A DNA stretch of 64,000 bases from Clostridium thermosuccinogenes (GCF_002896855.1 NZ_CP021850.1:1761665-1825664), one strand, 5' to 3'; positions 8,635 through 18,274 are shown, numbered from the stretch's first letter. Translations and numbers: made by a program. The notes: generated by a model not told the origin, from the sequence alone.

Positions 8635-9406
8635 CAGGGTATTTAAGAACTATCAGGTTAATGTGGGGAATCCCTTTCAAATTAAAACCGCTGATGTGCT
8701 AAATACAGTCAGACTGCTTCAGCCTTTGGATGAAAAGGTTGAGAATGATCCTGCTGATGGGTTTGTTGAGGGATCGGATGAGGTTCCCCATGAAGATGCT
8801 GAGGATTTGCTGGCTGAAGCGAGGGAAGAAGCTGAAAAAATAGTTAATGAAGCTCGTGCTGAAGCTGAAAAGATACTCAGGGAAGCGCAGGAAGAGATAG
8901 AAAGAATAAAAATCGAGGCAGAAGAAGCAGCCAGAAAAAAAGGATATGAGGACGGAATAAATGAAGGCAGGCAGCAGTATGAGAACCTTATAAATGAAGC
9001 GGAGCAGATAAGGGATAAGGCCAGAGAGGATTATGACAAGGCCATGGCCGGAATTGAAGAAGATGCAGTGGAATTGATCCTTGCAATAGCCAAAAAGGTG
9101 ATATGTGCTGAAATAAAAACCGACAGAGGATACATTATAGGACTGCTTAGAGAAGCCATAGAAAAGTGCGCCCACAAGGAAAAGATCGTTCTAAGGGTAT
9201 CCGACGAAGATTTTGACCATGTGGAAGCCGGCAGAGAAGAACTCATGTCTATGATAGAGGGACTGGATGAGCTTGATATCAAGAAGGACTTGTCTCTAGA
9301 GGAAGGTAGCTGTGTTGTTGAAACCCAGTATGGAAGCATTGATGCCGGTATACACACAAAAGTGGCAAAAATTGAAGAAGCGTTCTTGCAAGCAGTAGGA
9401 AAATGA
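8627..9406 (+). CDS. fliH: Flagellar export ATPase regulator FliH
   Basis: Dimeric stator-like regulator of the export ATPase FliI. The 259-residue protein has a long Ala/Glu-rich coiled coil with repeated AEAEKI-type heptads (about residues 60-130), the classic FliH glycine-poor helix, and a C-terminal V-ATPase E-subunit-like domain (VICAEIKTDRGYIIGLLREA onward). The start is a TTG at 8627 that overlaps the fliG stop; GGAGGAG at 8611-8617 is the ribosome site. Sixteen bases separate it from fliI. Confidence 0.93.
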   Translation: MYNRVFKNYQVNVGNPFQIKTADVLNTVRLLQPLDEKVENDPADGFVEGSDEVPHEDAEDLLAEAREEAEKIVNEARAEAEKILREAQEEIERIKIEAEEAARKKGYEDGINEGRQQYENLINEAEQIRDKAREDYDKAMAGIEEDAVELILAIAKKVICAEIKTDRGYIIGLLREAIEKCAHKEKIVLRVSDEDFDHVEAGREELMSMIEGLDELDIKKDLSLEEGSCVVETQYGSIDAGIHTKVAKIEEAFLQAVGK

Positions 9407-9422
9407 GGTAGGAGAATCCATA

Positions 9423-10748
9423 ATGGGAAGCTTTAAGCTGAATATTGATTTGAACAAGTACAAAAACATATTGGATAGCTCCGACTATATAGAATATAAA
9501 GGCAAGGTATCCAAAGTCGTGGGGCTTACCATTGAATCCAACGGACCGGAGGTAAATATCGGTGAGCTCTGCAAATTAAATGCCACCAGGGACAATAGGA
9601 CCATCGATGCGGAAGTGGTTGGTTTCAGAGAGAACAAGGTGCTGTTAATGCCTTTGGGAGAAATGACCGGGATAGGTCCTGGAAGCGATGTTATCGCCAC
9701 CGGCAGTCAGCTCAAGGTTGGAGTGGGAAAGAATCTTGTCGGAAGAGTGCTGGATGGTATGGGTAGACCTATCGATGACAAAGGAGACTTGGAAATAGAC
9801 AGCTTCTATCCGGTAGACAGCAGACCTCCCCATCCGCTGCAAAGAAAGCGAATAACAGAACCTCTGCCTTTGGGAGTGAAGGCTGTGGACGGTTTGCTGA
9901 CTGTGGGAAAAGGACAGAGAATTGGTATTTTTGCAGGAAGCGGCGTTGGAAAGAGTACGCTTCTGGGTATGTTTGCAAGGAATACTAAAGCCGATGTGAA
10001 TGTCATCGCCCTCATAGGAGAGCGTGGAAGAGAAGTAAGGGAATTTATTGAAAAAGACCTGGGAGAAGAGGGTTTGGCGAGAACGGTAGTGGTTGTCGCC
10101 ACATCGGATCAACCGGCGCTGATAAGACTTAAGGGTGCCATGGTGGCTACAGCAGTGGCGGAATATTTCAGGGACCAGGGAAAAGATGTATTGCTCATGA
10201 TGGATTCCCTAACCCGTTTTTCCATGGCTCAAAGAGAGGTTGGCCTGGCTATAGGTGAACCACCGGTTTCAAGGGGGTATACTCCATCTGTTTTCTCTAC
10301 ACTGCCAAAGCTGCTGGAAAGGTCCGGAAACTCCCAGAAGGGATCGATAACCGGACTGTACACGGTGCTTGTGGATGGTGATGATCTCACGGAGCCTGTT
10401 ACCGACGCTGCAAGGGGAATTTTGGATGGGCATATAGTACTTTCGAGGGATCTTGCCAATAAGAACCAATACCCGGCAATCGATGTGTTAGCCAGTGTAA
10501 GTAGGGTTATGTCTGATATAATCACTCCCGAGCATAAAAAGATTGCCAACGAAATCAAAAAGGTGATGGCAGTTTATAAAGATGCGGAGGACTTGATAAA
10601 CATCGGAGCTTACACAAAGGGAAGCAATGAGAAGATCGATTATGCCATAGAAGTGATAGACAATATAATCGGCTTTTTGGAGCAGGAAACCCATGAGAAA
10701 TTCACTTATGACGAAGTCATGGATTTGATGGGCAAGGTATTGAAGTAG
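9423..10748 (+). CDS. fliI: Flagellum-specific ATPase FliI
   Basis: ATPase that drives unfolding and entry of flagellar export substrates. The 441-residue protein is F1-beta-like, with Walker A GSGVGKST near residues 172-179, the adjacent IALIGERGREVREF motif, Walker B LLMMDSLTRF, and the export-ATPase signature PPVSRGYTPSVFSTLPKLLERSG. Complete and of normal length. It lies between fliH and fliJ, the classic order. Confidence 0.97.
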   Translation: MGSFKLNIDLNKYKNILDSSDYIEYKGKVSKVVGLTIESNGPEVNIGELCKLNATRDNRTIDAEVVGFRENKVLLMPLGEMTGIGPGSDVIATGSQLKVGVGKNLVGRVLDGMGRPIDDKGDLEIDSFYPVDSRPPHPLQRKRITEPLPLGVKAVDGLLTVGKGQRIGIFAGSGVGKSTLLGMFARNTKADVNVIALIGERGREVREFIEKDLGEEGLARTVVVVATSDQPALIRLKGAMVATAVAEYFRDQGKDVLLMMDSLTRFSMAQREVGLAIGEPPVSRGYTPSVFSTLPKLLERSGNSQKGSITGLYTVLVDGDDLTEPVTDAARGILDGHIVLSRDLANKNQYPAIDVLASVSRVMSDIITPEHKKIANEIKKVMAVYKDAEDLINIGAYTKGSNEKIDYAIEVIDNIIGFLEQETHEKFTYDEVMDLMGKVLK

Positions 10749-10841
10749 TTATAAGCATGAATCCTGGGTTGCCGGATGGTGCTGAACCTGAAAGCAGCAG
10801 TAATGGCCGGAACTTATACTTAAGCATGGCGTGGTGATATT

Positions 10842-11303
10842 ATGGCGAAGTTTGTATACAAGTTTGAGACAATTTTAAACTTGAAGGTGCAAATGGAAGA
10901 CAGCCTTAAAAATGAACTGGGAAAGGCCTACAAAAAACTGGAGCATGAGAAGAACAAGCTCTTGGCTCTGGAAAATGAAAGGAAGGACCTTATCTCAGAT
11001 TTCAATCAAAAATCTTCCACAGGAGTCTCTGCAGGAAAGCTTAGGGAATACGGTTCCTATATTGCACTGGTAAAGGATAGAATTGTGTATCAGAAGGATA
11101 ATGTAAATTATAGCCAGTCAGTTGTCGATAAATGTAAGGAAAGGCTTATTAAGGCAGTTCAGGAAAAAGAAATGTTTGAAAAGCTTAAGGACAAGCAATA
11201 CAAGGGATATGTTAAAGAGCAGTTTAAGAAGGACCAAAAGCTTGTTGACGAGATTGTAAGCTATAAACAGAATAAATTACTCGCAGGGGATAAAAATGGC
11301 TAA
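10842..11303 (+). CDS. fliJ: Flagellar export protein FliJ
   Basis: Small coiled-coil stalk of the export ATPase and chaperone-escort factor. The 153-residue protein is almost entirely charged helix, starting FVYKFETILNLKVQMEDSLKNE, which is the usual FliJ beginning (FRLQ.VLN). Its last eight bases overlap the next gene. A 93-bp gap before it contains the motif CGGAACTT followed by TTAAGCATGGC, which loosely resembles part of the fliF leader. Confidence 0.88.
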   Translation: MAKFVYKFETILNLKVQMEDSLKNELGKAYKKLEHEKNKLLALENERKDLISDFNQKSSTGVSAGKLREYGSYIALVKDRIVYQKDNVNYSQSVVDKCKERLIKAVQEKEMFEKLKDKQYKGYVKEQFKKDQKLVDEIVSYKQNKLLAGDKNG

Positions 11304-12162
11304 GATAATCAAAAATACAATGGAAAAAAATGCACAGAGTGCAAACCAAAAGGATGTCAAGAGCGCAAAAAAAGAAAAACTGAATGGGATATTGTTTGGC
11401 CTGGCCGCTTTTCTGGTGGCTACGGCAATTATGCTGGCTATTTTTGGGGGAGCCTTTTACTTTGTCATACATAACAATATAAATGGTTTGGGTGAAAAGT
11501 ACAGGGATCAAATCATGGATATACCCCTACTGAACCTGGCACTTCCTGAGCCCCCTGACCCGGAAGATCCTAAATATCTTACAGAAGGCCAGTTGGTGAA
11601 TAAGTATAATGAGATAAGAAAAGAAAGGGATAATCTGAAAACACAGATTGAGGAAACAGAGAAAAAGGTTTCTGAACTGACTGCGGAGCTGAGCAAATAT
11701 AAGGATACGGCAAAGAAGCTGGAAGAAGAAAATGAGAATATAAAAAAGGATATGGAAGCCAGGAGGCTTGTCCTGGATGAGAGGGAAAAAAAGCTGGAAG
11801 AGGACAAGAAAAAGTTTGATGAACTGGTTGCAAATCAGGATACCAAAGGCTTCAAAGAATTTTTTGAAAATATGGATAAAGAAACAGCAACGAAGATTTA
11901 TTCGGAAGTGGTTAAGCAGGAAGCTGCTGATGCTGAAGCAAAAAAGTTTGCTCAGCTGTACGAGAAAATGGATGCTGAAGCTGTAGCTGCGATATTGGAG
12001 CAATTAGGAGACAGCAAAATGGATCTGACGGTTAACATACTGAAAAACATGAAAAAAGAGAATTATGCAGCGGTTGTAGAAGCTATGAAACCTGAGTTTG
12101 CTGCAAAGGTGACCGATGAGATGTCAAAGTTATACCTGAAACAGCAAAACGACGGACAGTAG
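11296..12162 (+). CDS. MotE-like / MgtE N-domain protein of the flagellar operon
   Basis: Clostridial and Bacillus motility clusters carry a protein of this kind between fliJ and fliK, often named for its MgtE N-terminal-like domain (YlxF/MotE group). The 288-residue protein has a Lys-rich N-terminus, one membrane span near residues 36-60 (GILFGLAAFLVATAIMLAIF), a long periplasmic coiled coil (about 100-180), and a helical repeat end (KIYSEVV..., AAILEQLGDSKMDLTVNILKNM). It is probably a stator or motor-associated factor; the exact role here is inferred from position and layout. Confidence 0.8.
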   Translation: MAKIIKNTMEKNAQSANQKDVKSAKKEKLNGILFGLAAFLVATAIMLAIFGGAFYFVIHNNINGLGEKYRDQIMDIPLLNLALPEPPDPEDPKYLTEGQLVNKYNEIRKERDNLKTQIEETEKKVSELTAELSKYKDTAKKLEEENENIKKDMEARRLVLDEREKKLEEDKKKFDELVANQDTKGFKEFFENMDKETATKIYSEVVKQEAADAEAKKFAQLYEKMDAEAVAAILEQLGDSKMDLTVNILKNMKKENYAAVVEAMKPEFAAKVTDEMSKLYLKQQNDGQ

Positions 12163-12202
12163 CTTTCATATAACAAGATGATTTTTGAAAGGGGGTGAAA
12201 AT

Positions 12203-13756
12203 ATGATAAATCAGTTTTATGCAATGATCCGGACAGCAGAGCCTTCCGTACCTGCTTCTTCAGGCAATAAGGCCAGTAGAACCACAGCGGATGAAGGAAG
12301 CCGGTTCAAGGATATTATGGATTCTAAACTAAACCGCAGCTCCAGAGTAAAATCCAGCGCAGACCAATTCAAAAGAAACCCGGTGGAAAAAGCGGAAGAT
12401 GGTGCTGTTAATTCCGACATGGTCGGAAGACAGAAGGTTGAGAGCTATAGAGCACATCAAAACGCAAAAGCAGTAAGGAATACCGGCAATACGGAGAAAA
12501 AAGAGCCGGTTTATGAAAAGCCGGAGAGCATGGACGAAAAAAAGGATTTAGTAAAGAAATCGTCTAATGCTGCAGCTTTTGTAGAAGGTTTGGCACAAAT
12601 CCTGGGTATGAACCCGCAGGATCTGGTTATGCTGCTGGAAAGTGCAGGAATAGAATTGTCGGATATGGCTGATGACCAAAAGGTGGGAGAGATAGCATCG
12701 AAGCTTGCGGAGTTCATGCAATTAAGTGAGTCCCAGGCAGATGCTCTCACCGATATCCTGAATTCAATGAAGAACCTAACCGTAAGTTCAGAGGAAGATG
12801 CCCAAGTCTTTTTTGAGAACAACAAAGGGGATGTCAACAGAAATTGGGTTAATGTTGACCATGAGAGGCTTACGGTGGTCAATAGGGAGAGAGTTTCCGA
12901 CATATCCGAAATCATGGCTGAGTTTAAGTCAAAGCTTGCAGAGATGGGCACAGAAAACAGCGGAGTAGCTGCAGACACTGACGAAGAGTTGAATTTATCC
13001 AGTCCCTTAAAGGAAAATGTGAATTCAGAGGACAAAGCCATTACTACAGAGTACATGGCACCGGATTCTACAGATGAAGGATTGGAAGCTTTTGATGGTG
13101 ATTCCCTGCAACAAGGTAGCTTGAATACCGATACCAAAAGCAAAGATCCATTGCAGAATGTCTTAGGAAAAGCCGTGTCAGAAGATAATCAGCAGGAAAC
13201 AGACAGCATTGCGGATGCAGGTAATATTGCTGCTGGCAGCTTTGCAATAGGCACGTCAGAAAAGGCAGGATTTGAGGCCGTTAACAGGATGGCTGCTGAA
13301 AATGCACCGGTTTCTGCAAGGGAGATTTTAAATCAGATCGTTGAGAAAGCTGAAGCCGTGATAACCGGTGACAAGTCGGAGATGGTCATGGATTTAAAGC
13401 CTGATCATTTGGGCAAGCTTTCGTTGAAGCTTGTTACTGAGAATGGCATAGTAATGGCGAATTTTGTTGCAGACAGCCAACAGGTTAAAGAAGTGCTGGA
13501 AGCCAACATGCAGCTTCTGAAAAGTGCTCTGGAAAAGCAAGGCTTTATAGTACAGGGTTTCAATGTATCTGTCGGAAGTGATTCTCAAAAAGGATTGGAG
13601 AAAAGAAGCTTTGCCGGTGAAAGGACAACTGTGCATAGTGTCAGAAACAGAACTTATTCCGGCTTGACAGCAGGTAACGGATTAGTCATGACGAATATTC
13701 CGGAGAATTTGAATCCTTATATGAGAAGCGACAGCAGCATAGATCTTACGGCATGA
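12203..13756 (+). CDS. fliK: Flagellar hook-length control protein FliK
   Basis: Secreted ruler that sets hook length and switches export specificity through FlhB. The 517-residue protein is mostly low-complexity and poorly conserved, while the C-terminal Flg_hook domain is clear (MVMDLKPDHLGKLSLKLV, then GIVMANFVAD and LKSALEKQGFIVQGFNVSVG). ATG 12203 has GGGGGTG (12191-12197) five bases upstream. It is followed by flgD, the hook cap gene, as expected. Confidence 0.92.
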   Translation: MINQFYAMIRTAEPSVPASSGNKASRTTADEGSRFKDIMDSKLNRSSRVKSSADQFKRNPVEKAEDGAVNSDMVGRQKVESYRAHQNAKAVRNTGNTEKKEPVYEKPESMDEKKDLVKKSSNAAAFVEGLAQILGMNPQDLVMLLESAGIELSDMADDQKVGEIASKLAEFMQLSESQADALTDILNSMKNLTVSSEEDAQVFFENNKGDVNRNWVNVDHERLTVVNRERVSDISEIMAEFKSKLAEMGTENSGVAADTDEELNLSSPLKENVNSEDKAITTEYMAPDSTDEGLEAFDGDSLQQGSLNTDTKSKDPLQNVLGKAVSEDNQQETDSIADAGNIAAGSFAIGTSEKAGFEAVNRMAAENAPVSAREILNQIVEKAEAVITGDKSEMVMDLKPDHLGKLSLKLVTENGIVMANFVADSQQVKEVLEANMQLLKSALEKQGFIVQGFNVSVGSDSQKGLEKRSFAGERTTVHSVRNRTYSGLTAGNGLVMTNIPENLNPYMRSDSSIDLTA

Positions 13757-13786
13757 TTAAAATAAAGAGCAAAGGAGGTGCAATGT

Positions 13787-14686
13787 ATGGCAACTAATCC
13801 GGTGGATAACCAAAGAACAATTCAACAGATTATAGACGGCTATTCAGAAACCACAGGTAAAAGAGATGTTTCCGGCAATTTGGGAAAGGACGATTTTCTA
13901 AATCTTCTGGTGACACAGCTCAGGTACCAGGATCCTTTAAATCCGGTGGATGATAAGCAATTCATTGCCCAGATGGCACAGTTCAGTTCCCTGGAGCAAA
14001 TGCAGAATATGAGCAGCACGCTTACGAAGTCCCAGGCCTTTTCCCTTATAGGCAAATACATAACCGCCAATGTGACGGATTCGGAAACAAAGGAGGTTAA
14101 GGTTGCCGAAGGCCTTGTCTCCAGTGTAAAAATCAACAGCGGCAAAACTTATGTAGTGGTGAACGGACAGGATATAGAGGTGGATAAGATCACTGATGTG
14201 ATGGACGAAAAGGTGGTAAACTCCTCCAACCTTGCAGCATATACAGGTCTTATAGGATTTGATGCCGAAGGTATCATATATGACCCTAACACTGCTGAAT
14301 ATGTCAGTGTCAAAGGATACATCAAATCAATACAGATGGGCTTGTATGAGAATTATGCAGTGATGGACGGTGTGGAAGCCGAAATCTCCAGCATCGTGAC
14401 GGCAAACGGAGATATATCTTCCAATCCGGATAACATCAGGGATTATCTCAATGATCGCCTGCCGCCGCAGGATAACCGTGTCACCGTAATCGTAACAGAC
14501 ACCGAAAGCGGCAAAAAGGTGCCGGTGAGTGCAAAACTCAGAAGCTTCACTGAAACCAATGGTAAATTCAAGGTTGTACTGGATGAGGTTCTAGCTCCTG
14601 TTGACGGAATAACAAAGGTAATGAAACCCAGTCAAGAGACAACAAGTGAGGGTGCTTCAGAGGAAGAAGGCGTGGAATCAATATGA
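13787..14686 (+). CDS. flgD: Flagellar hook assembly protein FlgD
   Basis: Cap on which FlgE subunits assemble. The N-terminal family motif is clear ([41 protein letters not shown]). The 299-residue protein is longer than the minimal Bacillus form because of a C-terminal region with beta-rich segments, as in many clostridia. ATG 13787 is chosen because AAAGGAGG at 13771-13778 is eight bases upstream; the reading frame also contains a GTG inside that site. Confidence 0.93.
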   Translation: MATNPVDNQRTIQQIIDGYSETTGKRDVSGNLGKDDFLNLLVTQLRYQDPLNPVDDKQFIAQMAQFSSLEQMQNMSSTLTKSQAFSLIGKYITANVTDSETKEVKVAEGLVSSVKINSGKTYVVVNGQDIEVDKITDVMDEKVVNSSNLAAYTGLIGFDAEGIIYDPNTAEYVSVKGYIKSIQMGLYENYAVMDGVEAEISSIVTANGDISSNPDNIRDYLNDRLPPQDNRVTVIVTDTESGKKVPVSAKLRSFTETNGKFKVVLDEVLAPVDGITKVMKPSQETTSEGASEEEGVESI

Positions 14687-14701
14687 CAGGGGGTGTTGTA
14701 T

Positions 14702-15091
14702 GTGGCAGCAAACTACAATTACTTAAATAATATCGGGAGAATATCCAACAACAGCCACAGCATTCCAACTGTAAAAAGATCCGGACAGGGCAGGAGTGAA
14801 TTCGGTAATATTCTGCAGGACAAGTTAAATGAGTGTAATGGCATCAAGTTTTCCAAGCATGCAGAAATGAGGCTTCAAATGCGGAATATTCAGCTAACTC
14901 AGCTCCAAAAGGAAAAGATAAGCAAAGCTATTGACAGGGCTGAAGACAAAGGAGTAAAGGATTCACTGGTGCTCATGGACAATCTGGCCTTTGTTGTAAA
15001 CGTGAAAAACCGTACGGTAATAACGGCTGTTAACAGCAGTGAGCTGAAGGATAATGTATTCACCAACATAGACGGAGCAGTATTTGCATAA
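14702..15091 (+). CDS. Flagellar operon protein of the TIGR02530 (flg_new) type
   Basis: A small conserved protein found between flgD and flgE in Firmicutes motility operons. The 129-residue product has the recognisable core GIKFSKHAEMRLQMRNI, then KGVKDSLVLMDNLAFVVNVKNRTVITAV. The function is not established. GTG 14702 is the likely start, with AGGGGG at 14688-14693 eight bases upstream; GTG and TTG codons at 14693 and 14696 overlap that site. Confidence 0.85.
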   Translation: MAANYNYLNNIGRISNNSHSIPTVKRSGQGRSEFGNILQDKLNECNGIKFSKHAEMRLQMRNIQLTQLQKEKISKAIDRAEDKGVKDSLVLMDNLAFVVNVKNRTVITAVNSSELKDNVFTNIDGAVFA

Positions 15092-15148
15092 AGGAGAAAA
15101 CCATTTATCACTCTAGCAATATTTTACTAACGAAAAGGATTGTTTAAA

Positions 15149-15200
15149 GCAGCCGGACCCATTCGGGAAGCTGCCTATTCCGGAACGACGGAAGGAATAG
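15149..15200 (+). ncRNA. Paired hairpins in the flgE leader
   Basis: GCAGC (15149-15153) pairs with GCTGC (15170-15174). Directly after it CTATTCC (15175-15181) pairs with GGAATAG (15194-15200). They end just before the flgE ribosome site, so they could influence its translation or mark an mRNA processing site. No T-run follows. Confidence 0.35.
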
Positions 15201-15223
15201 AAAACGAAGGAGGTCAATTAATT

Positions 15224-16489
15224 ATGATGAGATCGATGTTCTCTGGTGTTTCAGGTCTTAGGGCCCACCAGACAAGGATGGATGTCATAGGTAATAATAT
15301 CGCCAATGTAAACACTGTAGCTTTTAAATCAGGAAGGGTTACCTTCCAGGAAATATTCAGTGAAACATTGAGGGGTGCCAGCGCACCGAACCTGGAAACA
15401 GGAAGAGGTGGTACAAATCCAATGCAGATAGGCCTTGGATTGGGCGTTAATGCTATAGATACAATAATGACAAGGGGCAGCACGCAAAGGACGGACAACC
15501 CCACGGACTTGGCGATTGAAGGAGAAGGTTTCTTTATAGTACGTGGAGGAAGAGGAGATTCGTACAAATTTACCCGTGCAGGAAATTTCATACTGGACAA
15601 GCTGGGCAATTTGACAACCGGAGGTGGGTTGAACGTTTTGGGATGGGAGCCGGAACTAAATCCTGTTACCGGAGAATATGAATTCAACTCCGAATCAGAG
15701 CTGGTGGAACTGAATCTGCTGAATAAGCAGCTGATTGAGCCAAAGGCAACTACTAAAGCAGTTATGAAGGGAAATCTTGATGCAGGCTATGCTGCAGGGG
15801 ATACCTTTTCAGCTCCCATAACAGTGTATGACAAGCAGGGTAATGCCTATGAGGTAAAGGCTATATTTACCAGGGAAGCCACTACTGCCACCGGAAGCCC
15901 ATGGAATGTAACTTTCACTTATGGCGGAACTGCTGCAACCGGTAGCTTGCAGCTTGTTTTCGGCAAGGATGGAAGGCTGATATCAACCACAAATAATGTG
16001 AATGTTACAATAGATCTTCCTGATGATGCAGGGGTTGATGACCCTACATTTAATGTGGATTTTTCAAGCTTAACCATGTACGCTTCGGATTGTTCGGTGA
16101 AGACTAAGAGCGTTGACGGATACAAAGCAGGTACATTATCCACTTTCAGCATAGGTGCGGATGGAGTTATAACGGGAATATACAGCAATGGCGAGCAGCA
16201 GCCGCTGGGAATGATTGCACTGGCTACCTTTGATAATCCTGCCGGACTTCAGAAGCTGGGAGAAAACCTGTTCCTGCCCACAACGAACTCCGGAGATTTT
16301 GCAAAAGGAGTGAAGCCCGGTGTTGACGGTGCTGGTATGTTGAGTCCGGGTACTCTGGAAATGTCGAATGTTGATCTTTCCAGGGAGTTTACTGAGATGA
16401 TAGTAACCCAAAGGGGTTTTCAAGCAAACAGCAGGATAATATCCACATCCGATGAAATGCTTCAAGAGCTGGTAAATATAAAGAGATAG
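15224..16489 (+). CDS. flgE: Flagellar hook protein FlgE
   Basis: Subunit of the hook, the universal joint between rod and filament. The 421-residue protein has the rod/hook N-terminus (MFSGVSGLRAHQTRMDVIGNNIANVNTVAFKS), the flagellar basal body central domain (IEGEGFFIVRGG), the FlgE D2 domain, and the C-terminal family helix (NVDLSREFTEMIVTQRGFQANSRIIST). ATG 15224 has AAGGAGG (15207-15213) ten bases upstream. The gene ends a sub-block; a 264-bp gap follows instead of flbD-motA-motB. Confidence 0.95.
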   Translation: MMRSMFSGVSGLRAHQTRMDVIGNNIANVNTVAFKSGRVTFQEIFSETLRGASAPNLETGRGGTNPMQIGLGLGVNAIDTIMTRGSTQRTDNPTDLAIEGEGFFIVRGGRGDSYKFTRAGNFILDKLGNLTTGGGLNVLGWEPELNPVTGEYEFNSESELVELNLLNKQLIEPKATTKAVMKGNLDAGYAAGDTFSAPITVYDKQGNAYEVKAIFTREATTATGSPWNVTFTYGGTAATGSLQLVFGKDGRLISTTNNVNVTIDLPDDAGVDDPTFNVDFSSLTMYASDCSVKTKSVDGYKAGTLSTFSIGADGVITGIYSNGEQQPLGMIALATFDNPAGLQKLGENLFLPTTNSGDFAKGVKPGVDGAGMLSPGTLEMSNVDLSREFTEMIVTQRGFQANSRIISTSDEMLQELVNIKR

Positions 16490-16502
16490 TATAGCAGTAA
16501 CA

Positions 16503-16544
16503 AGCCTCAGGCTGACGCCGAATTTTACGACGCAGCCTGAGGCT
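16503..16544 (+). terminator. Perfect 12-bp inverted repeat after flgE
   Basis: AGCCTCAGGCTG at 16503-16514 pairs perfectly with CAGCCTGAGGCT at 16533-16544, loop 18 bases. Each arm is itself a small palindrome (AGCCT-C-AGGCT), so two small hairpins or one large one can form. The T-run expected of an intrinsic terminator is missing; a transcript-end or stabilising role is inferred. Confidence 0.45.
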
Positions 16545-16627
16545 GATAATAAATAAGATTGAGTTTTCTTAAAATGGTATTATTAATAATAAATTAGCTG
16601 TCGAAAAGTGTTAGATAATATAAGCTA

Positions 16628-16657
16628 TTGAAAAAATTGAGAGTGTAATGTTAGAAT
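16628..16657 (+). promoter_or_regulatory. Possible sigma-A promoter for fliL-fliM-fliY
   Basis: TTGAAA at 16628-16633 and TAGAAT at 16652-16657, spacer 18 bp, in the 264-bp gap before fliL. Both boxes are five-of-six to consensus. It would allow a second transcription unit after the flgE hairpin. Confidence 0.4.
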
Positions 16658-16753
16658 ATTGTTGTATAGTTTTATACTTTACAAATTGCAGTGCCTTAAA
16701 GAGTAGTAAATTTTTAATTATTTTCGGATCTAAAGATAAAGGGGGCATGAATT

Positions 16754-17272
16754 TTGGAAGCTAGAGGAAAGGTCTTTACTATCATACTTTTAGTCATTAT
16801 CGCAATTCTTGCATTAAGCCTTGTAGGGCTTGTCGGTTATATACTAGTGACAAACAACTCCAATTCGAATGGAGCAGATTCCGTTTCTATGGCAGGAACC
16901 ATTGCAATCCCCTCGGATGATGAATTATCTTCCAAAATGTTATATGGGGAACCTGTTCTGCTCAACCTGAAAAGTGAAAATAATAAATCTTCAACTCCAC
17001 CGGTTATAAAGCTTAACATAGAGTTGTTGTATTTCAAAAAAGTTAAGGGTGTGGACGTTGAAAATAAATTAACCATATATGATAAACGGATAAAAGAGCT
17101 TGTCAACACATATTTCCAGAACATGACACTGGAGGAAGCCAAAGATCCTGAAACTAAGAAAAAAGCCAGAAATGATCTTATAGAGAGCATAAACAAAATG
17201 CTGATAGAAAATGAAGGTACAAAAAGGCCAATTATCTATAATATTGTTTTTGATGAGTGGTTCTACACATAA
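16754..17272 (+). CDS. fliL: Flagellar basal body-associated protein FliL
   Basis: Single-span membrane protein that surrounds the stator and supports torque. The 172-residue product has a cytoplasmic start, a membrane span (FTIILLVIIAILALSLVGLVGYILV), and an extracytoplasmic domain ending IESINKMLIENEGTKRPIIYNIVFDEWFYT, the typical FliL end. Start is TTG 16754 with AAAGGGGG (16738-16745) eight bases upstream; the nearby ATG at 16747-16749 leads quickly to a stop. Confidence 0.9.
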   Translation: MEARGKVFTIILLVIIAILALSLVGLVGYILVTNNSNSNGADSVSMAGTIAIPSDDELSSKMLYGEPVLLNLKSENNKSSTPPVIKLNIELLYFKKVKGVDVENKLTIYDKRIKELVNTYFQNMTLEEAKDPETKKKARNDLIESINKMLIENEGTKRPIIYNIVFDEWFYT

Positions 17273-17287
17273 GGAGGTGGCATTTCT

Positions 17288-18274
17288 GTGGGAGATATCT
17301 TGTCACAGAGTGAAATAGATGAACTGTTGAAAGCACTAAACACAGGTGAGATCGACGTTCAGCAGATGCAAGACAAGGACCAGCAAAAAAAGATAAAAGT
17401 TTATGATTTCAGCAGGGCCAACAAGTTTGCCAAGGACCACATCAAAACACTGCATATAATTAATGATACATATGCCAGGCTTATTACAAACTTCCTGTCA
17501 GGATATCTTAGAAATCTTGTTCAGGTGGATGTGCTTGAAGTACAGCCCATGTCATATTACGACTTCAGCAACTCCATAGCAAACCCTGCAATTCTGGCAA
17601 TTATAGACTTTAATCCGCTGGCAGGATCTATTATTTTTGAGATGGACCCCAATATATCCTTTGCCCTTGTGGACAGGATTCTCGGTGGTAAAGGTTCATC
17701 GTTGGAAAAGGTAAGAGGGTTTACTGAAATTGAGCTGGCCATAATCGAGAGAATCATAATACAGATGTTGAATTTAATGAGAGAACCATGGGAAAATGTT
17801 CTGGAACTAAGGCCAAGACTTGAAAAAATTGAAACAAACGCACAGTTTGCCCAGATCATTTCCCCCAATGAAACAGTGGCCCTTATTACCCTGAGGACAA
17901 AAGTCGGCGAGGAAGATGGATTTATTAACATATGCATCCCCTACATAGTGGTGGAGCCTATAGTATCAAAACTAAGCACCCGTTACTGGTTTTCAAATAT
18001 TGAAAAGACATCTACCAAGGAAACAAAAGAGGATATTGAGAATAAGATTCAAAACGTAAAGGTTCCTGTAAGAGCGGTGCTGGGAAGTACATCCCTTTCT
18101 CTGGGTGACATCATTGAACTTCAGGCCGGAGATGTAATTCCTTTGGAAACGAGTGTAAATGGGGAATTGAAAGTTATGGTTGGCGATCTGGAGAAATTTA
18201 AAGCAATACCTGGTGTCAGGAAGAATAAGGTTGCCATCAAAATAACTAGTATTGTAGAGACGGAGGTTGAATAA
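17288..18274 (+). CDS. fliM: Flagellar motor switch protein FliM
   Basis: C-ring subunit that binds phospho-CheY and reverses the motor. The 328-residue protein has the N-terminal CheY-binding motif (ILSQSEIDELLKALNTGEI), the CheC-like middle domain (DFNPLAGSIIFEMDPNISFALVDRILGG), and a C-terminal SpoA domain (GDIIELQAGDVIPLE). GTG start at 17288 with AAGGAGG (17272-17278) nine bases upstream. The stop is directly followed by the fliY ATG. Confidence 0.96.
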   Translation: MGDILSQSEIDELLKALNTGEIDVQQMQDKDQQKKIKVYDFSRANKFAKDHIKTLHIINDTYARLITNFLSGYLRNLVQVDVLEVQPMSYYDFSNSIANPAILAIIDFNPLAGSIIFEMDPNISFALVDRILGGKGSSLEKVRGFTEIELAIIERIIIQMLNLMREPWENVLELRPRLEKIETNAQFAQIISPNETVALITLRTKVGEEDGFINICIPYIVVEPIVSKLSTRYWFSNIEKTSTKETKEDIENKIQNVKVPVRAVLGSTSLSLGDIIELQAGDVIPLETSVNGELKVMVGDLEKFKAIPGVRKNKVAIKITSIVETEVE

